DNA from: Trametopsis cervina
Lineage: Eukaryota; Basidiomycota; Agaricomycetes; Polyporales; Irpicaceae
Direction: 5' to 3'
NCBI GenBank assembly: GCA_022385755.1
Contig: MU278351.1
Span: 65,594-129,593 of the forward strand
Length of the DNA stretch: 64,000 nucleotides
The notes beneath the pieces were generated by a model. The model did no database searches. It was not told the DNA's origin and saw only the letters and a program-made list of their open reading frames with translations. Below, piece by piece: positions 23,195 to 34,830 of this stretch (positions within the stretch are counted from its first letter, which is position 1; each line of letters opens with the position of its first letter). The translations under genes were made by a program, and so were the position numbers.

Positions 23195-26100
23195 ATGGAA
23201 GGCACACTCCCCGCTGGTGGACTCGGATGGAAGCGAGTACCTGCATCGGCTGATATCCCAGCATACTTTATCTTCTCTGGAGACATCAATAAGCCAGAAC
23301 TAGACGATCGAGAATACCGACTGATTTGTCTCGAGAACGGGATTCTGACTGTCCTCGTCCAGGACAGCGGGGCTGATAAGGCAGCAGCATCTTTAACCGT
23401 CGCAACCGGACATCTTCAAGATCCCGTACGTCCTCCACCTAATCTCTGCATGAAGTGACTAAGTTATATGGTGCTCCAGGATGACATCCCAGGATTAGCG
23501 CATTTCTGTGAACACATGATAAAGAAGGTGCGACCATCAATGTTCGGACTACAGTGGTCTCTGAATGATCATGAAGGGCTCTGATCCATATCCGGCCGAA
23601 AACGATTTCTTGTCTGTACGTAAAGCTCGTATTTGAAGTGATCGGATGCAATGGCTGATGTCTCCTCAGTATATCATCACCCACGGCGGCGTGCAAAACG
23701 CGGGCACGTCGGCAGCGTGGCAAGACTACTGGTTCTCGATAAACCCCTCGAATCTTTCAGGCGCACTTCCACGGCTTGCGGCGTTCTTTCACTCACCCCT
23801 CTTTCTTGCGAACCTGACTGCACGAGAGATGAATGCTGTCGATTCAGAAAATAAGCGTAATCTACAGAATGACAGCCGTCGGCTCTTGCAACTGGAAAAG
23901 TCATTAAGCCAACCAGACCATCCTTGGACAAAGTTTGGCACGGGGAATCTGGAAACTCTCACTGAAGCTGCGAAGAGAAAGCTGGATGAGGACGGCCAAC
24001 CGACTGATATTGAAGATGGCGATGGTGGGCCAGTTGGCAGGGCTGTCAGGGAACGCCTGGTGAATTGGTGGAAGCAGGAATACTGTGCTGGTCGGATGAC
24101 CCTATCCGTTCTGGGAAAAGGCGTGCTACTTCATCCGGCATGTCTACCGCTTGCTCACTCCGATCACTAGAGTCCCTGGATGATTTGGTCAAGCTGACCG
24201 TACCTTTCTTCTCGCTGATTCCGAACCGGAAATTGGATCCACGACCGAGGTTCACCGACCCGGTATGGGGCCCCGAGCAGAAAGGCGTGAGCACATTCAA
24301 CTGTCGCAACTGAATAGGTCATTGAGGAAATTGGGCTTTCTAGACTGTGCTGTTCGTGAAGACCATCAAAGATTACCACGAATTGAAGATCGTATTCCAC
24401 ATACCAGACCAGACGACGCTCTATCGCACTCGTCCTTCGAGCTTTCTCGCCCACTTTCTGGGACACGAGGGACCAGGTAGTGTCTTTGCATTACTCAAGA
24501 AGCGTGGATGGCTCTTGGATATCTCTGCATCTACTTCAAGTGGAAATAGAAGCGTTCATACGTTTACTGTCGCTGGGTCTCTCACACGGGAGGGATACTG
24601 TGAGTGTGCTCTACGCCACCATGACTCGACTTCTTATATTTCCATCAGTGCACTACAAAGAAGTAGTAGTGGAGATCTTCCACTATCTATCATTGTTACG
24701 AGACTCTCCATTTGAGCCTTACCACTTCGACGAGATCAGGAGGATGTCGGAGTTCCATTTCAGATTCAGAGAGAAAGGGCAACCTCACGCTTATGTCCGA
24801 AGACTCTCACTCGACTTGCTGGATCTGGTCGAACCGCCGGAGTTACTAAGCGCAGGAGCCACAACCCGCGAGTGGGACGAGGAAGCCGTCCGCCGATTGC
24901 TTGATACACTACGCCCCGAGAACGCCCGCATCACTGTCACCGCAAGGGACCATGACTCTGCCGTCGTCGGCGACAATAATATATGGGCTACGGAGAAGTG
25001 GTATGGAACACAGTATCAGGTACAGCGGCTATCGTCTGCCTTCTTAGAAGAAGTGAGATTCGCCTTTTTTTCGCACTCTCGCACTCAGATACTCATGCTG
25101 TACCAGGCCAGTCGTCCCAACGAGAACATTGAACTCTTCCTGCCGAAGCCCAACCCCTACGTACCGAAGAATCTCTCTGTCAACGACAGCGTGGTCGAGG
25201 CACGTAAAGCATCCTTCATAGTCTCAGCTCCTGCTCATTGTCTGTCACAGGTACACAATGCACCTCGGATTATCCATGAGACGCCCTTGTCGAGACTATG
25301 GTTCAAAGCTGATGATCATTTCGGCGTACCTAAAGCGCAAGTTCGCATTCTTATCAAGTCGTAGGTACTTCTCTCTACATGTGATATGCGCCTGAACATC
25401 CTATAGTCCTGTGGCTTATTCTACACCTCGGGCTGCCGTATTGACTCGGTAAGCAATACTTTCGGGTCAGTCGATGGATACTTATCTCGTGAGTGTGCAG
25501 ACTGTTCGTAGACCTAGTGGAAGACTCTCTGTCGGAGATTACATATGACGCTCAGCTCGCCGGACTGCACTATTCAATAGGCAGCGGCAGTCTCGGTCTG
25601 AACGTCGTGGTCAGTGGATACGACGACAAATTGCCGCTACTGCTAGATGTGGTGCTCAGCAGATTAAGAAATGTACAACTCGAGCAGGATAGGCTGAAGG
25701 TCAAGTCGGAGGAGGTAAACTGACTGTGTGTTCTGCTACCAAACTCGGCTAAATGTATTCCATCGCAGCTAGAAAGGTCTTACAAGAACTACTACCTCGG
25801 GCAGCCGTCAAGCCTCTCGGAAGACTACACATCCTTTTTTCTGTCGGTGCCGTCATGGACGCCAGCAGAAAAGCTTGTGGAACTTTCTTGTGAGAAAAGC
25901 CATCCCTCTACGGATGCTTCTGCTGAGATCATCAACAGACGTCAGTCTCGCCGATTTGAAGTGGCACAAAGAGGAGCTCCTGAGGAAGATACACGTAGAG
26001 ACTCTGATAACCGGAAACGTGATTGAAGAGGTGAAGAAAGCTCCTTTTTTCCTTGAAAACACCAGCTGTACTGAATATTCAAACACCTGAGCAGAAAGCT

Positions 26101-27081
26101 GTCAGCATTTCTCGGGATATCGAGAGTCGATTGATGGCACTACCTCTCCCTGTATCTGAGTGGCCCCGAGACCGGTCGTTGTTACTGCCGCCAGGTATTG
26201 TACATGTGTCACTGTCACCGTAGTTATGCAAACGCTAAGCCTTGTCTATATGTGCTCAGGATCTAACTACATCGTCAACAAAAAGCATTCGAATTCTGAA
26301 GAGAAGAATTCTGCCCTTACCTACTACTGTCAGTTTGGAGAGACGGCCGATACGCTAAAGCGCGCAGCCCTTCGTCTCATAGCGCATATCATCAAAGAGC
26401 CTGCTTTTAGTCAGCTCAGAACAGTGGAACAGTTAGGGTATGTCAGGAGACTGCTTCGATGACAGCTGCTTATCTTTGTCTAGTTACGTTGTTACGACTC
26501 CATTGTGGATACAGGCGGGCGCAATCGGTATCAGCTTCAGAATTCAGAGTCTTAAGTCACCTTCGTTTCTGGAAGAGCGTGTCGAAGCGTTTATCCGGAC
26601 CTTTCGTGAGACGCTCGTCTCAACTACACAGGGTGTATTTGGCGAATGGAAGGAGGCACTGGCCGTGAAGCTGCTCGAGCAGCCAAAGAACTTGGGGGAA
26701 GAGACTTCGCGATTCTGGAGTCAGATACAGCTCGGATCGCATGATTTCTTGCGTGGTGCGTCTGAATTCCAGATATCTTCAAGGAAGAACCTTATGTCTG
26801 GCACCTCAGATGCTACGGATGCCGCCATCATCCGTGAATTAGCATATGATCAGGTCCTCTCCATCTATGACGAGTACATGGTCCCTAATGACCGCAGCCG
26901 GAGGTTCTCTTTGCACTTGCTATCTCACAAGCTGTCCGAGTCTGTGGAGGAACAGCCGCCGATCTCAAAGGGTACCCTGGTCGAAGACGAGGTGCTTTTG
27001 CGAGCAGCAATGACAACGTCTGGCGCAGCGGTGCCAATCATGGGGCCAACGGTTCTTAACAGAAGACAGTCGAACCTATGA
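23195..27081 (+). CDS. M16 zinc metallopeptidase, insulysin (IDE/Ste23) type
   Basis: Large inverted-zincin peptidase of the insulysin family, which degrades short peptides and in yeasts (Ste23) helps mature a-factor. Fourteen exons join in frame (23195-23425, 23480-23527, 23577-23615, 23670-24120, 24171-24286, 24344-24599, 24649-25360, 25407-25448, 25501-25714, 25769-25889, 25939-26030, 26092-26194, 26260-26437, 26484-27081), giving 1066 residues. The zinc motif is HFCEH (His85, Glu88, His89) with the distal ligand in NAVDSEN (Glu166), the same 81-residue spacing as in human IDE. VLGKESLDDL and the second-half LRTVEQLGY block (substrate-anchoring region) are intact, so the enzyme should be active. 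Intron 24121-24170 has a GC donor. An in-frame ATG at 23030 would add a 55-residue Arg/Ser/Thr-rich leader. The C-terminus is SNL, a possible weak PTS1. Confidence 0.92.
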
Positions 27082-27490
27082 CCTACATTGTAATATAAAT
27101 CAAATGAATTGCTGGTGAGCTGCTCAAACTATGTTGTAGATCGTTTCTCGACCCGGTCATTGCGTTACAGTGTATCAGACGGTACATGTCTTAGTATCAG
27201 TGACGCCGGATGGGATAGACCTACCTACGAGTTTATTTTGCATAAAGCAGCTACCAGTAGACTGCGACTCGGCTTGGAATGCGATGCGGTTTCACAGGGA
27301 GATCTGGTCCGGCATGTACAGAAGAAATAGTTTCACACAAGGTAAGGAGACACGAGCCAGGTTTGGTAAATAGGTGCACATTCAATGTATAGAACCGGAT
27401 TTATCGCTACAGCAAAACGACGTTCGCCTATTGTTCGTCTACACGCCGTCTTGCGCTTCCGCCCCAGCAAGCTCCTTCTCAGTGGAAGTG
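27082..27490. other. Short intergenic with decayed copy of the FunK1 3' flank
   Basis: From about 27310 the sequence resembles the 3' flank of FunK1 B (30690-30790): both contain AATAGGTGCAC and related words. The FunK1 duplication unit therefore extends past the stop codons. Nothing else was seen. Confidence 0.5.
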
Positions 27491-30184
27491 CTACTCTGCC
27501 TGAATACCAGATGGTCTAGAAGCCGCACCGGACACATTATCCACCGCCACATCCACCTCCGAAGAGGTTTTCTTCGCTCGCTTTCTGTTTTCCTGTTCTT
27601 GTCTCAACAACTCGTCATCCACCTCAACCCCAGCTAGGTCGTGGTCCCAGCGGCGCTTCGGCGCGACCCTATCCGAGTCAAGCGTGACAGGGTGTGCTAA
27701 CGCTGACGCTGCGGGCAGCTCAGGTGTATCTTTCGTATTAGATCGGATTTTCTCGAGGTTGACGTCCTTGCTATTGTTATATAAGGAGGATGTTTTCTTG
27801 AAGAGGGAGTACAGCGTTCTATACAGAGCATCGCCGACGGTATGATCTATGCCCTCGACATTCTTCTCTGCTTCCACATAGGTCCGCACGATGGCGGCCC
27901 GGGCTTTTTCTAGAGCGGCCACAGCTGGGTGCATGGATGGGTGAAGATAATTTCGACTGACAACGAACGTGTTCTCTTTCAGCGCCGATGCTCTTGCAGA
28001 TTGATCAATAAACATAGCTTCATAGTGGGTGTACTGAATCTTGAAGGCGCGCTCATCAACGCCTGCGGCGTTGACCTTTCTCGTCGTGATGAGGAAAACC
28101 AAGACCCACCAAAGCGACTCGATGTCATGCAGTGGGTTGTGCTTGAAGACTACAGAATTATCGTCGATGGCAGGCTGTGTGGTAGTGTGATCTCCTGAGT
28201 GGGGCTGACTCTCATCTACAACTTTCATATCCGGGGAGTCGAAATCGTCGCATTCAGGCACATCGGAGTTCTCTGGGACTGGGAAGAATCTATAGCGATG
28301 AGATTGAACTTCGAGTGCCATAAAGTAGGCGGTTCCCTGTGAGCATCAACGGCCAATGAGGAATAACAGTTGAATCAAGCATAGATGTGGACGTGCCGAT
28401 CGCTCTGAATGGCCACTGTTATCCACCATGTTCTTGGCATACTCGAGATCGGCAAGTTTGACAATGCCATCGACAAGGAGGATATTCCCCGAACTGATGT
28501 CTCGATGGAGCCAGCCAGTCAAGTGTAATGCTCGCAACGCTAAAGAAGCCGTCAGCTTCATGGTCTGAACATTGGCAGGCAAAACATCTGCAAGCAAAAC
28601 ATCTACGTACCAGAAATAGTCTGGGCACCAGCCCTGAAGATATTACAGACAGACGTCAGAGTCTCAATCGTCTTTCCTTTCTCTGCGAACACGATGCGGT
28701 GCCGATGTTTGTTGCTGCCGACGGGGACTTCAGGAGTGCACGCGATTGGACGCAGTATCGCTGCTGTACCCTTGGGACCGAGAGGCATATCTTCAACCAG
28801 AAGGCCGGCGAACTTCGGAGGTTTTGTATGCACAGTGGGGAAGACCTGAGCATTGGATGGCAACTCCGCCGCCCGTCTGATCACACCAAATGTCGAATCC
28901 GGCTGACTGCCGGTTATCACGTCGCCCGAGCACAGCGGCGTCAACAGATGATTGAGAAGGGATGCTTGCTTGTCGTCTTTTGCCGCACTGATGATGCGAT
29001 CCCAAACCACAGCTTCTCGAATGCGATCGCTGTCAACCCAGTAATCCTTGATCACCACAATCTCTGCCTCCACACCACCCGGGACTATCTTCTGTGCATC
29101 CCAGACTCGCGTGCCTCGGCTCTTGATGGCCTCTGCGCCGATACTTGACAGAGGGTTGACGGTGCGATACTCGATGGAACTGTTTCGCCCTTTGTCGTCG
29201 GTATAGTGAACGGTGATGTCAAAGCGATTTTGCCGTTTCGCTAGAGGGTCTGCGGCAGGCCTCATGGTGGAATCATAGCCGAGTTGTTCATGCGTAGCGT
29301 ACATCTGCGAAACGAAGAAGTGCACAAGTGACTCGTGTCCCTGAAGTTTCTCAGTACACGCGATATATCAGCACATAACAAATGGAACGTACATAGACGA
29401 AGTTGAACCACTGTGATACCAGTATTTCAGATCGACTGCCGAACCACAGGCGCATCGCTGTGTCCTCAATCGTATATCCGATGACGAACCGTCTGCAAGG
29501 ATCCTCACACATGATATAGTTAAACGACCACAGTATCTTAGCAATATTCTGCAATGCACATTAGGTTCAAGTCGCTGCACATAAAATGATCTAAGAACTC
29601 ACGTCGTTGATATCCTCAAGACGCGCCTGCTTCTTCTTCTCACCCGGGGCTACAATAAATTCCCAGAAGATGTGACCATCGGCCATGTAACTGTCGTGGC
29701 CGTGGTATACGCCATATCCATCCGGCTTCGACGAGTTCTCGCGCAACGTCGAGTAAGGGTTGCGGTTCGGGTTGCATTCAAAGACGACTGCTGGGTCTCG
29801 ACCTAACTGCTTCATGGCTTCCTCACCGACATTCTTCGCGATGGTGGCGAACGGCGCAAATACTTTATCCTCGTGCGCACTCTGTGCAGATGGTGGCCTG
29901 GAAAAGGCAGCCCAGACATCATCCTTAATCGTTTTATTATCCTTCAGAGCCTGAATTGCGTTTTGAAGGTTGAAGTCGGGTGGCAGTGGTGGCAGGATAG
30001 TGTCTTTGAACCATTGCAGCGGGACTTGGTAGACTGCAGTCCCAACGTCTTTTATGGCAGCCTTGCGGCGTTCGTCTGGGCCACCCAAAATAGCCGGGCT
30101 ACTGATATTATGCTTCAATTTCACAGGAGTATCAGTGAGGGGAGGGTTTTTAGGAAAGTGCGGGTCGCTGGGCGTACTGGGAAT
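27491..30184 (-). CDS. FunK1 fungal-type protein kinase, copy A (initiator codon lost; possible pseudogene)
   Basis: Fungal-type serine/threonine kinase-like protein (FunK1, Pfam PF17667 type). Exons are about 30184-29605, a short exon around 29550-29400 (KILWSFNYI...IEDTAMRLWFGSRSEI), about 29310-28606, about 28540-28395 and about 28325-27491. The catalytic loop reads HRDISSGNIL and the DFG-equivalent reads DLEYAK, both normal for FunK1, and the helix after WWVLVF is present. Where copies B and C have ATG, this copy has ATT (30184-30182), and no other in-frame Met precedes the conserved N-terminal domain. The donor near 28398 is GC where B and C have GT. The tail is frameshifted relative to B by loss of two bases and ends early. 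The remaining frame is open throughout. It may be newly dead or use a non-AUG start. Confidence 0.7.
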
Positions 30185-33100
30185 GACGAGAGAGTGGGAC
30201 AGTCCATACTAACGTCCATATCGACTTTTCTTTGTTCCTTCAATATGTTCGAGACTTGGCAAGTGCAGGGTTGCAAGATGTCGCAAAGCCACTCTAGTGG
30301 TATATGGTCGACGGGTGGGTGGATTGTTCGTGCTGTTGGCGTATGTCCGTCTCTCAAGGGGCCTACTACGGCGGGCGCCGTGAGACTATACCCTGGGCTT
30401 GCAGGGTGGATATCGGAGGGGAGCTCAATATGACCAGGTATCTCCTTATTTTTCGTAAGCAATGCGTCGTATCAGGTTGTATCTCATAGAGGTTCGCGTG
30501 TCGCGTGCTGGAAAATAGCGCGATGAAACGGACATGAATGGCTGGACACCGGACTAGAAAACAAACGTCTGTGAGGCGTCTGTGATCCTTGAGCCACGTG
30601 ATCGCGTCGTGCTTTTGTACACTTCGTGATTCCTTACCCGGGGTTTTCTCACTATTTGCCATCCACAGGGAGATCTGCTTCGGCTGTACAGAAAACCGAT
30701 TCGCACAAGGTATAGTACGGGGATACGAACTAGATTTAGTAAATAGGTGCACGTTCAATAGACAGGACCAAATTTGTTGCTACAGTGGCCCACGAATGAC
30801 GCTCGCTTATTGTACGTCTACATGCCGTCTTGCACTTCCGCCCCAGCAACCTCCTTCTCAGCGGAAGTGCTGCTCTCTCCCTGAGTGCCAGATGGTTCAG
30901 CACCCGTATCAGACACCTCATCTACCGCCTCATCCACCTCCGAAGGGGCTTTCCTCGCTCGTTTGGCGTCTCCCTGTCTTTCGCCCCACACAGTATTATC
31001 CACCTCAATTCCAGCTGAATCATCGCCCCGACGACGTTTTGTTGCGACTGCGTCAACAGAGGGAGTGTAGGCCATCACCGTTGCCGCGGGTAACTCTGGT
31101 GTCTTTCTCTTAGTGGGTTCAATGTTCCTCAGCTTGATGTCGTTCGCCTGGTAGTATGAGCGTGCAAGCTTTGCGAAGAGACCCGAAAGATATGTGCAGA
31201 CTTTGTCGGCGACAGTGTGATCGATCCTATCAATGTTCCTCTCAGCCTCAGTGTATGCTTTGATGATGGCGCCTTGAGCTTGGGCTAGAGCCTGTGCAAC
31301 CAATTGCATGTTCGGATGCAGACGACCTGCCCCATTGGCGAAAACCTCCTCCCGGAATGCCTGTCGCCTGAAGTGATGATCCTTGAACAGACGTCTGTAG
31401 AAGGACCGTTGCGCAATTACGTCATTCTGAGGGCTGCCTTCCACATCGACCTCGCGAGTCATGGTCAGCCAGACAAGAACCCACCAAAGCGACTCGATGT
31501 CGTGCAGAGGGTTCTGTCGGAATGACACGGCGTTTTCTGTGCTCTTTGATGTTGAAATGGGCTGTTGCGGGACGGCCGCTGGCGGTATATCCGTCTCCAG
31601 AAATGAGGCTGCTGTATCATTGTCTTCGTCGTCGGGTTCAAAGGACTCGTAGCGGTGAGAGTGAAAGGCATAAGAATGACTCTCAACCTCAATCGCCATA
31701 AAACATGCGGTTCCCTTGGCGGGCAAATCAGTTGTTTTATAAGGAGAAGGAACAAGCCAAACACGGACGTACAGATCTTTCCGAGTGATGACTCACATCT
31801 GACATGTTCTTGGCGTACTCCAAATCGGCGAGCTTGATGTTGTTATTAAAGAGCAGCAGGTTGCCAGAACTGATGTCCCGGTGGAGCCAGCCAATCGAGT
31901 GTAATTCTCGTAATACTGAGATCATTATTATCATAAGCATCTGCCGATATCCTGGTATAAATGTTTACGCACCAAGAATTGTCTGTGTCGCAATTCTGAA
32001 AATGTCGTACACAGACGTTAGAGTGTCGATTCTCACCGCAGTCTCTTGAAACACAATGCGGTGATGACATTTGTCGTTGCCATCGGATGCTTGAGGGGTG
32101 GATTCCCTCTCAGTCATCATTATTCCCGTACCTTGGGGACCGAGAGGCATGTCTCCAATCAGACCGACGAACTTAGGAGGCTTTGAGCGCGTAGTGGAGA
32201 AGAGCTCAACACCAGAAGGTAGCGCTGTGGCACGTCTGATGATGCCAAACGTTGAGTCCGGTTGACCTTGGATCATCACGTCGCCCCAGTATAGTGGCGT
32301 CAACAGATATCTACGCAAGAGCTCTCGCTGCTTTTCATCCCTCGCCGCACTGAGGATGCGAGTCCGGATCGCCGCTTCACGGATGCGGTCGCTGTCAACC
32401 CAGTAGTCCTTGATTACCACCTTCTCCGGCTTGACACCACCCTTGACAATTTCCTGTGCATGCCACACTCGCGTGCCTCGGCTCTTGATTGCCTCTGCGC
32501 CAATACTTGACAGAAGCCCGTCCGCAACCGTACGATACGAGATGGACTTCTTTGGCCCTTCAGGGTTCTCAGGATCGGTGTAGTGAACGGTGATGTCGTA
32601 TTGGTTTTTGCGTTTCGCCTCAGGATCAGCCGCAGGCCTTATAGTAGGGTCGAAGCCAAGTTGTTCATGCGTAGCGTACATCTGTGAAACGAAAAAGTGC
32701 ACAAGTGACTCATGGTCCTACAATCACTGAGTATATGTGGTATGTCAATCAACGAGAAATAGAACGGACCTGAATAAAATTGAACCCCTCAGATACCAGT
32801 ATTTCCGATCGACTACCAAACCACAGACGCATTGCCGTATTCTCAATCGTATAGCCAATGACGAACCGTCTGCAAGGATCCTCGCGTAACAGGTGGCCGA
32901 ACGACCAAAGTATTTTGGCCACATTCTGCCGGGCACGTTAGCATTTGGTCGCTTCGCATGCAAGAAACAGAAAACGCACATCGTTGATATGGTCCACACC
33001 TGCTTGTTTCTTCTTCTCTCCTGGCGCTACAATGAATTCCCAGCAGACGGGACTATCGGCTCGGTAACTGCTGTGCTGAAGATATATGCCATAGCCATCG

Positions 33101-34830
33101 GGCTTCGAGGTGTTGGCGCGGCACTTGGAATAGGGTACAAGGTGTGGGTTGCATTTGAAGGCGACTGCTGGTTTTCGTCCACGTAACACCTTCTGCGCGG
33201 CCATGCCGACAGCGTTCGCGATCTCGGCGAACGGCTCAAAGACTTTGTCCTCGGTGGCACGCTGCGCGGACGGCTCCTTATCAAATTTGAGCCAGGCTCC
33301 GTTCTTAATCTTCTTCCTCTGCTTCAGCAATTGAATCGTCTCTTGAAGCTTGAAGTCGGATGGAAGTGGCGGCAGGATCTTGTCTTTGAACCATTGCAGG
33401 GGGACTTCATAAATCGCAGGCCCAACGTCTTGTATCGTGGCCTTGCGGCCGTCATCTAGTCCGCCTGCAAGAGCCGGACCACTAGCAGCGTGCTTCGACT
33501 TCGCAGGAGTATCATCGTTAGCGACGGGAGGGTAGTCAGGAAAGCGCGATTTGTTGGGCGTACTGAACATGATGCGAGAGTGGAACAGTCCATACTGACA
33601 TCCATCTCGCCTTTATATATCCTTCAAACACGTTCAAGACTTGGTAAGCGCAGGTTGGCCACGGAGAAAAGTCGCTCTAAGAGACAATGAGGTCTTGGTT
33701 CAAGTTGAACATGGCATGCCGCATTAGGACAAACATCACTCACTCATCACCCGCGACCGGCATCAAGCGCGCCCATTTCAAACACATCATGATCCGACAT
33801 CAATGTCCGAGTCACACTGGCCTGAGTTGGCCATCCACGCAGTTGCCTCGTACTGCTGCATCTAGACGGAGCAAACAAACCTACAGTGGCAAACGCTTCC
33901 CCAGATTACAATCAGTACTGTACAACCCCTATTGCCCCTGTTTGATCGCTTTGACGACACTGCCATGGCACGTTTTGCCCGCGTCGTGGCCAGGCGACAT
34001 TTGCACAAACCCAGCAATATGGTATGGTTTGGTACACATGAGCTGTGACAATATGCAGAGACTATCTCGGATACTATGAGCCGAATCGAGCTAGGATATC
34101 ATCAGGAATAAATGTCTCCTCGTCTTTCCGCTGATACATCTTCAACTCCCCGCCTCTACACACCACGCTTAATCGTCCTTCCTGCCCGTGCTCCAACACG
34201 ATGTACAGAATCTCGTCCAACAGGCGACCGAGCTTCTTCAGTACAGGCTGCGCAGCTTCCGCAGCCGCTTTCATCTCAGCTGCCTCAAAGTCAATCTTCC
34301 TCACTTCATTGAAATTTCCCCTCTGGTGAATTCCGAGGTAGAGGTTGTACGTTTGCCCGAGGAATAGCTGCAGGTACGCAGACGTCCAATCGAACGTCTC
34401 TGCATTCCTGCTCGATCTCGTCTTGATCTTGACCAGCGCCGACTGCCGCACTTTCACGCCGCCCTTCACGATGTCTACCTCGTTCGAACTGGCAGCGGCC
34501 CCTGACGTGATGTTAAGCGTCGCTAGTGCATCTACCAGGTCATCGGCTGACGATGGTGCAACGAGATCCTTCCTATGCGTCGAGGGTGAGCCCGCCGCTC
34601 TACTACTAGTACTTGCAGTAGCTGGGGTAGCCTTCGAGGCGGTATCTAGCAGCAGGCACGCGTCGACTTCGCACCGCACCACCATTTTCATTCCATGGAA
34701 TCTCTAACCTATGCGGTGAGATGCATATCCAGCAAGGACAGGCTCGGACTTACGTATGATATAATTCGATTGTGCCCCGCCAACATTCCATCCTCACAAT
34801 CAGGCCCAGTACGCGTACTGCTGCGCTCAA
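29410..34830 (-). repeat. Left arm of an inverted segmental duplication
   Basis: On the minus strand, this segment carries in order the end of the Rai1-like gene 1, FunK1 B and the 5' part of FunK1 A. The same order occurs on the plus strand at about 50150-55560. The best-preserved parts are non-coding. About 380 bp after the FunK1 B stop (30825 back to about 30480) and the stretch 30470-30210 match their partners at roughly 95% by eye. Boundaries are estimated from where similarity fades. Confidence 0.85.
30818..33570 (-). CDS. FunK1 fungal-type protein kinase, copy B (intact)
   Basis: This is the complete copy of the local kinase family. Exon 1 is 33570-32980, exon 2 32925-32770, exon 3 32717 to about 31975, then a short exon around 31920-31775 with the catalytic loop HRDISSGNLLL and DLEYAK, and a last exon about 31705-30818. 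The ATG at 33570 is followed by STPNK. The N-terminal domain (first 250 residues) carries PLQWFKDKILPPLP and SKPDGYGIY ... WEFIVAPGEKK, conserved in all four copies. The kinase lobe spans roughly residues 250-560. The C-terminal tail is Lys/Arg- and acid-rich, likely nuclear or disordered. A TATA-like TATATAAAGG lies about 40 bp upstream, as in copy C. FunK1 kinases are hugely expanded in mushrooms and their substrates are unknown. Confidence 0.88.

Noticed and set aside
25208..25254. A 47-nt GTAAAG...CACAG candidate intron in the M16 gene
   Set aside because: Removing it breaks the frame of the following conserved HETPLSRLWFKADD block, whereas reading through keeps it.
26041..26060. A T6 run in the M16 gene suspected as a frameshift
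   Set aside because: A normal 61-nt intron (26031-26091) with a CTGAA branch site removes it and keeps the frame.
30736..31113. Plus-strand open frames over the FunK1 B tail and flank
   Set aside because: They are antisense to the kinase and recur only because the locus is duplicated.
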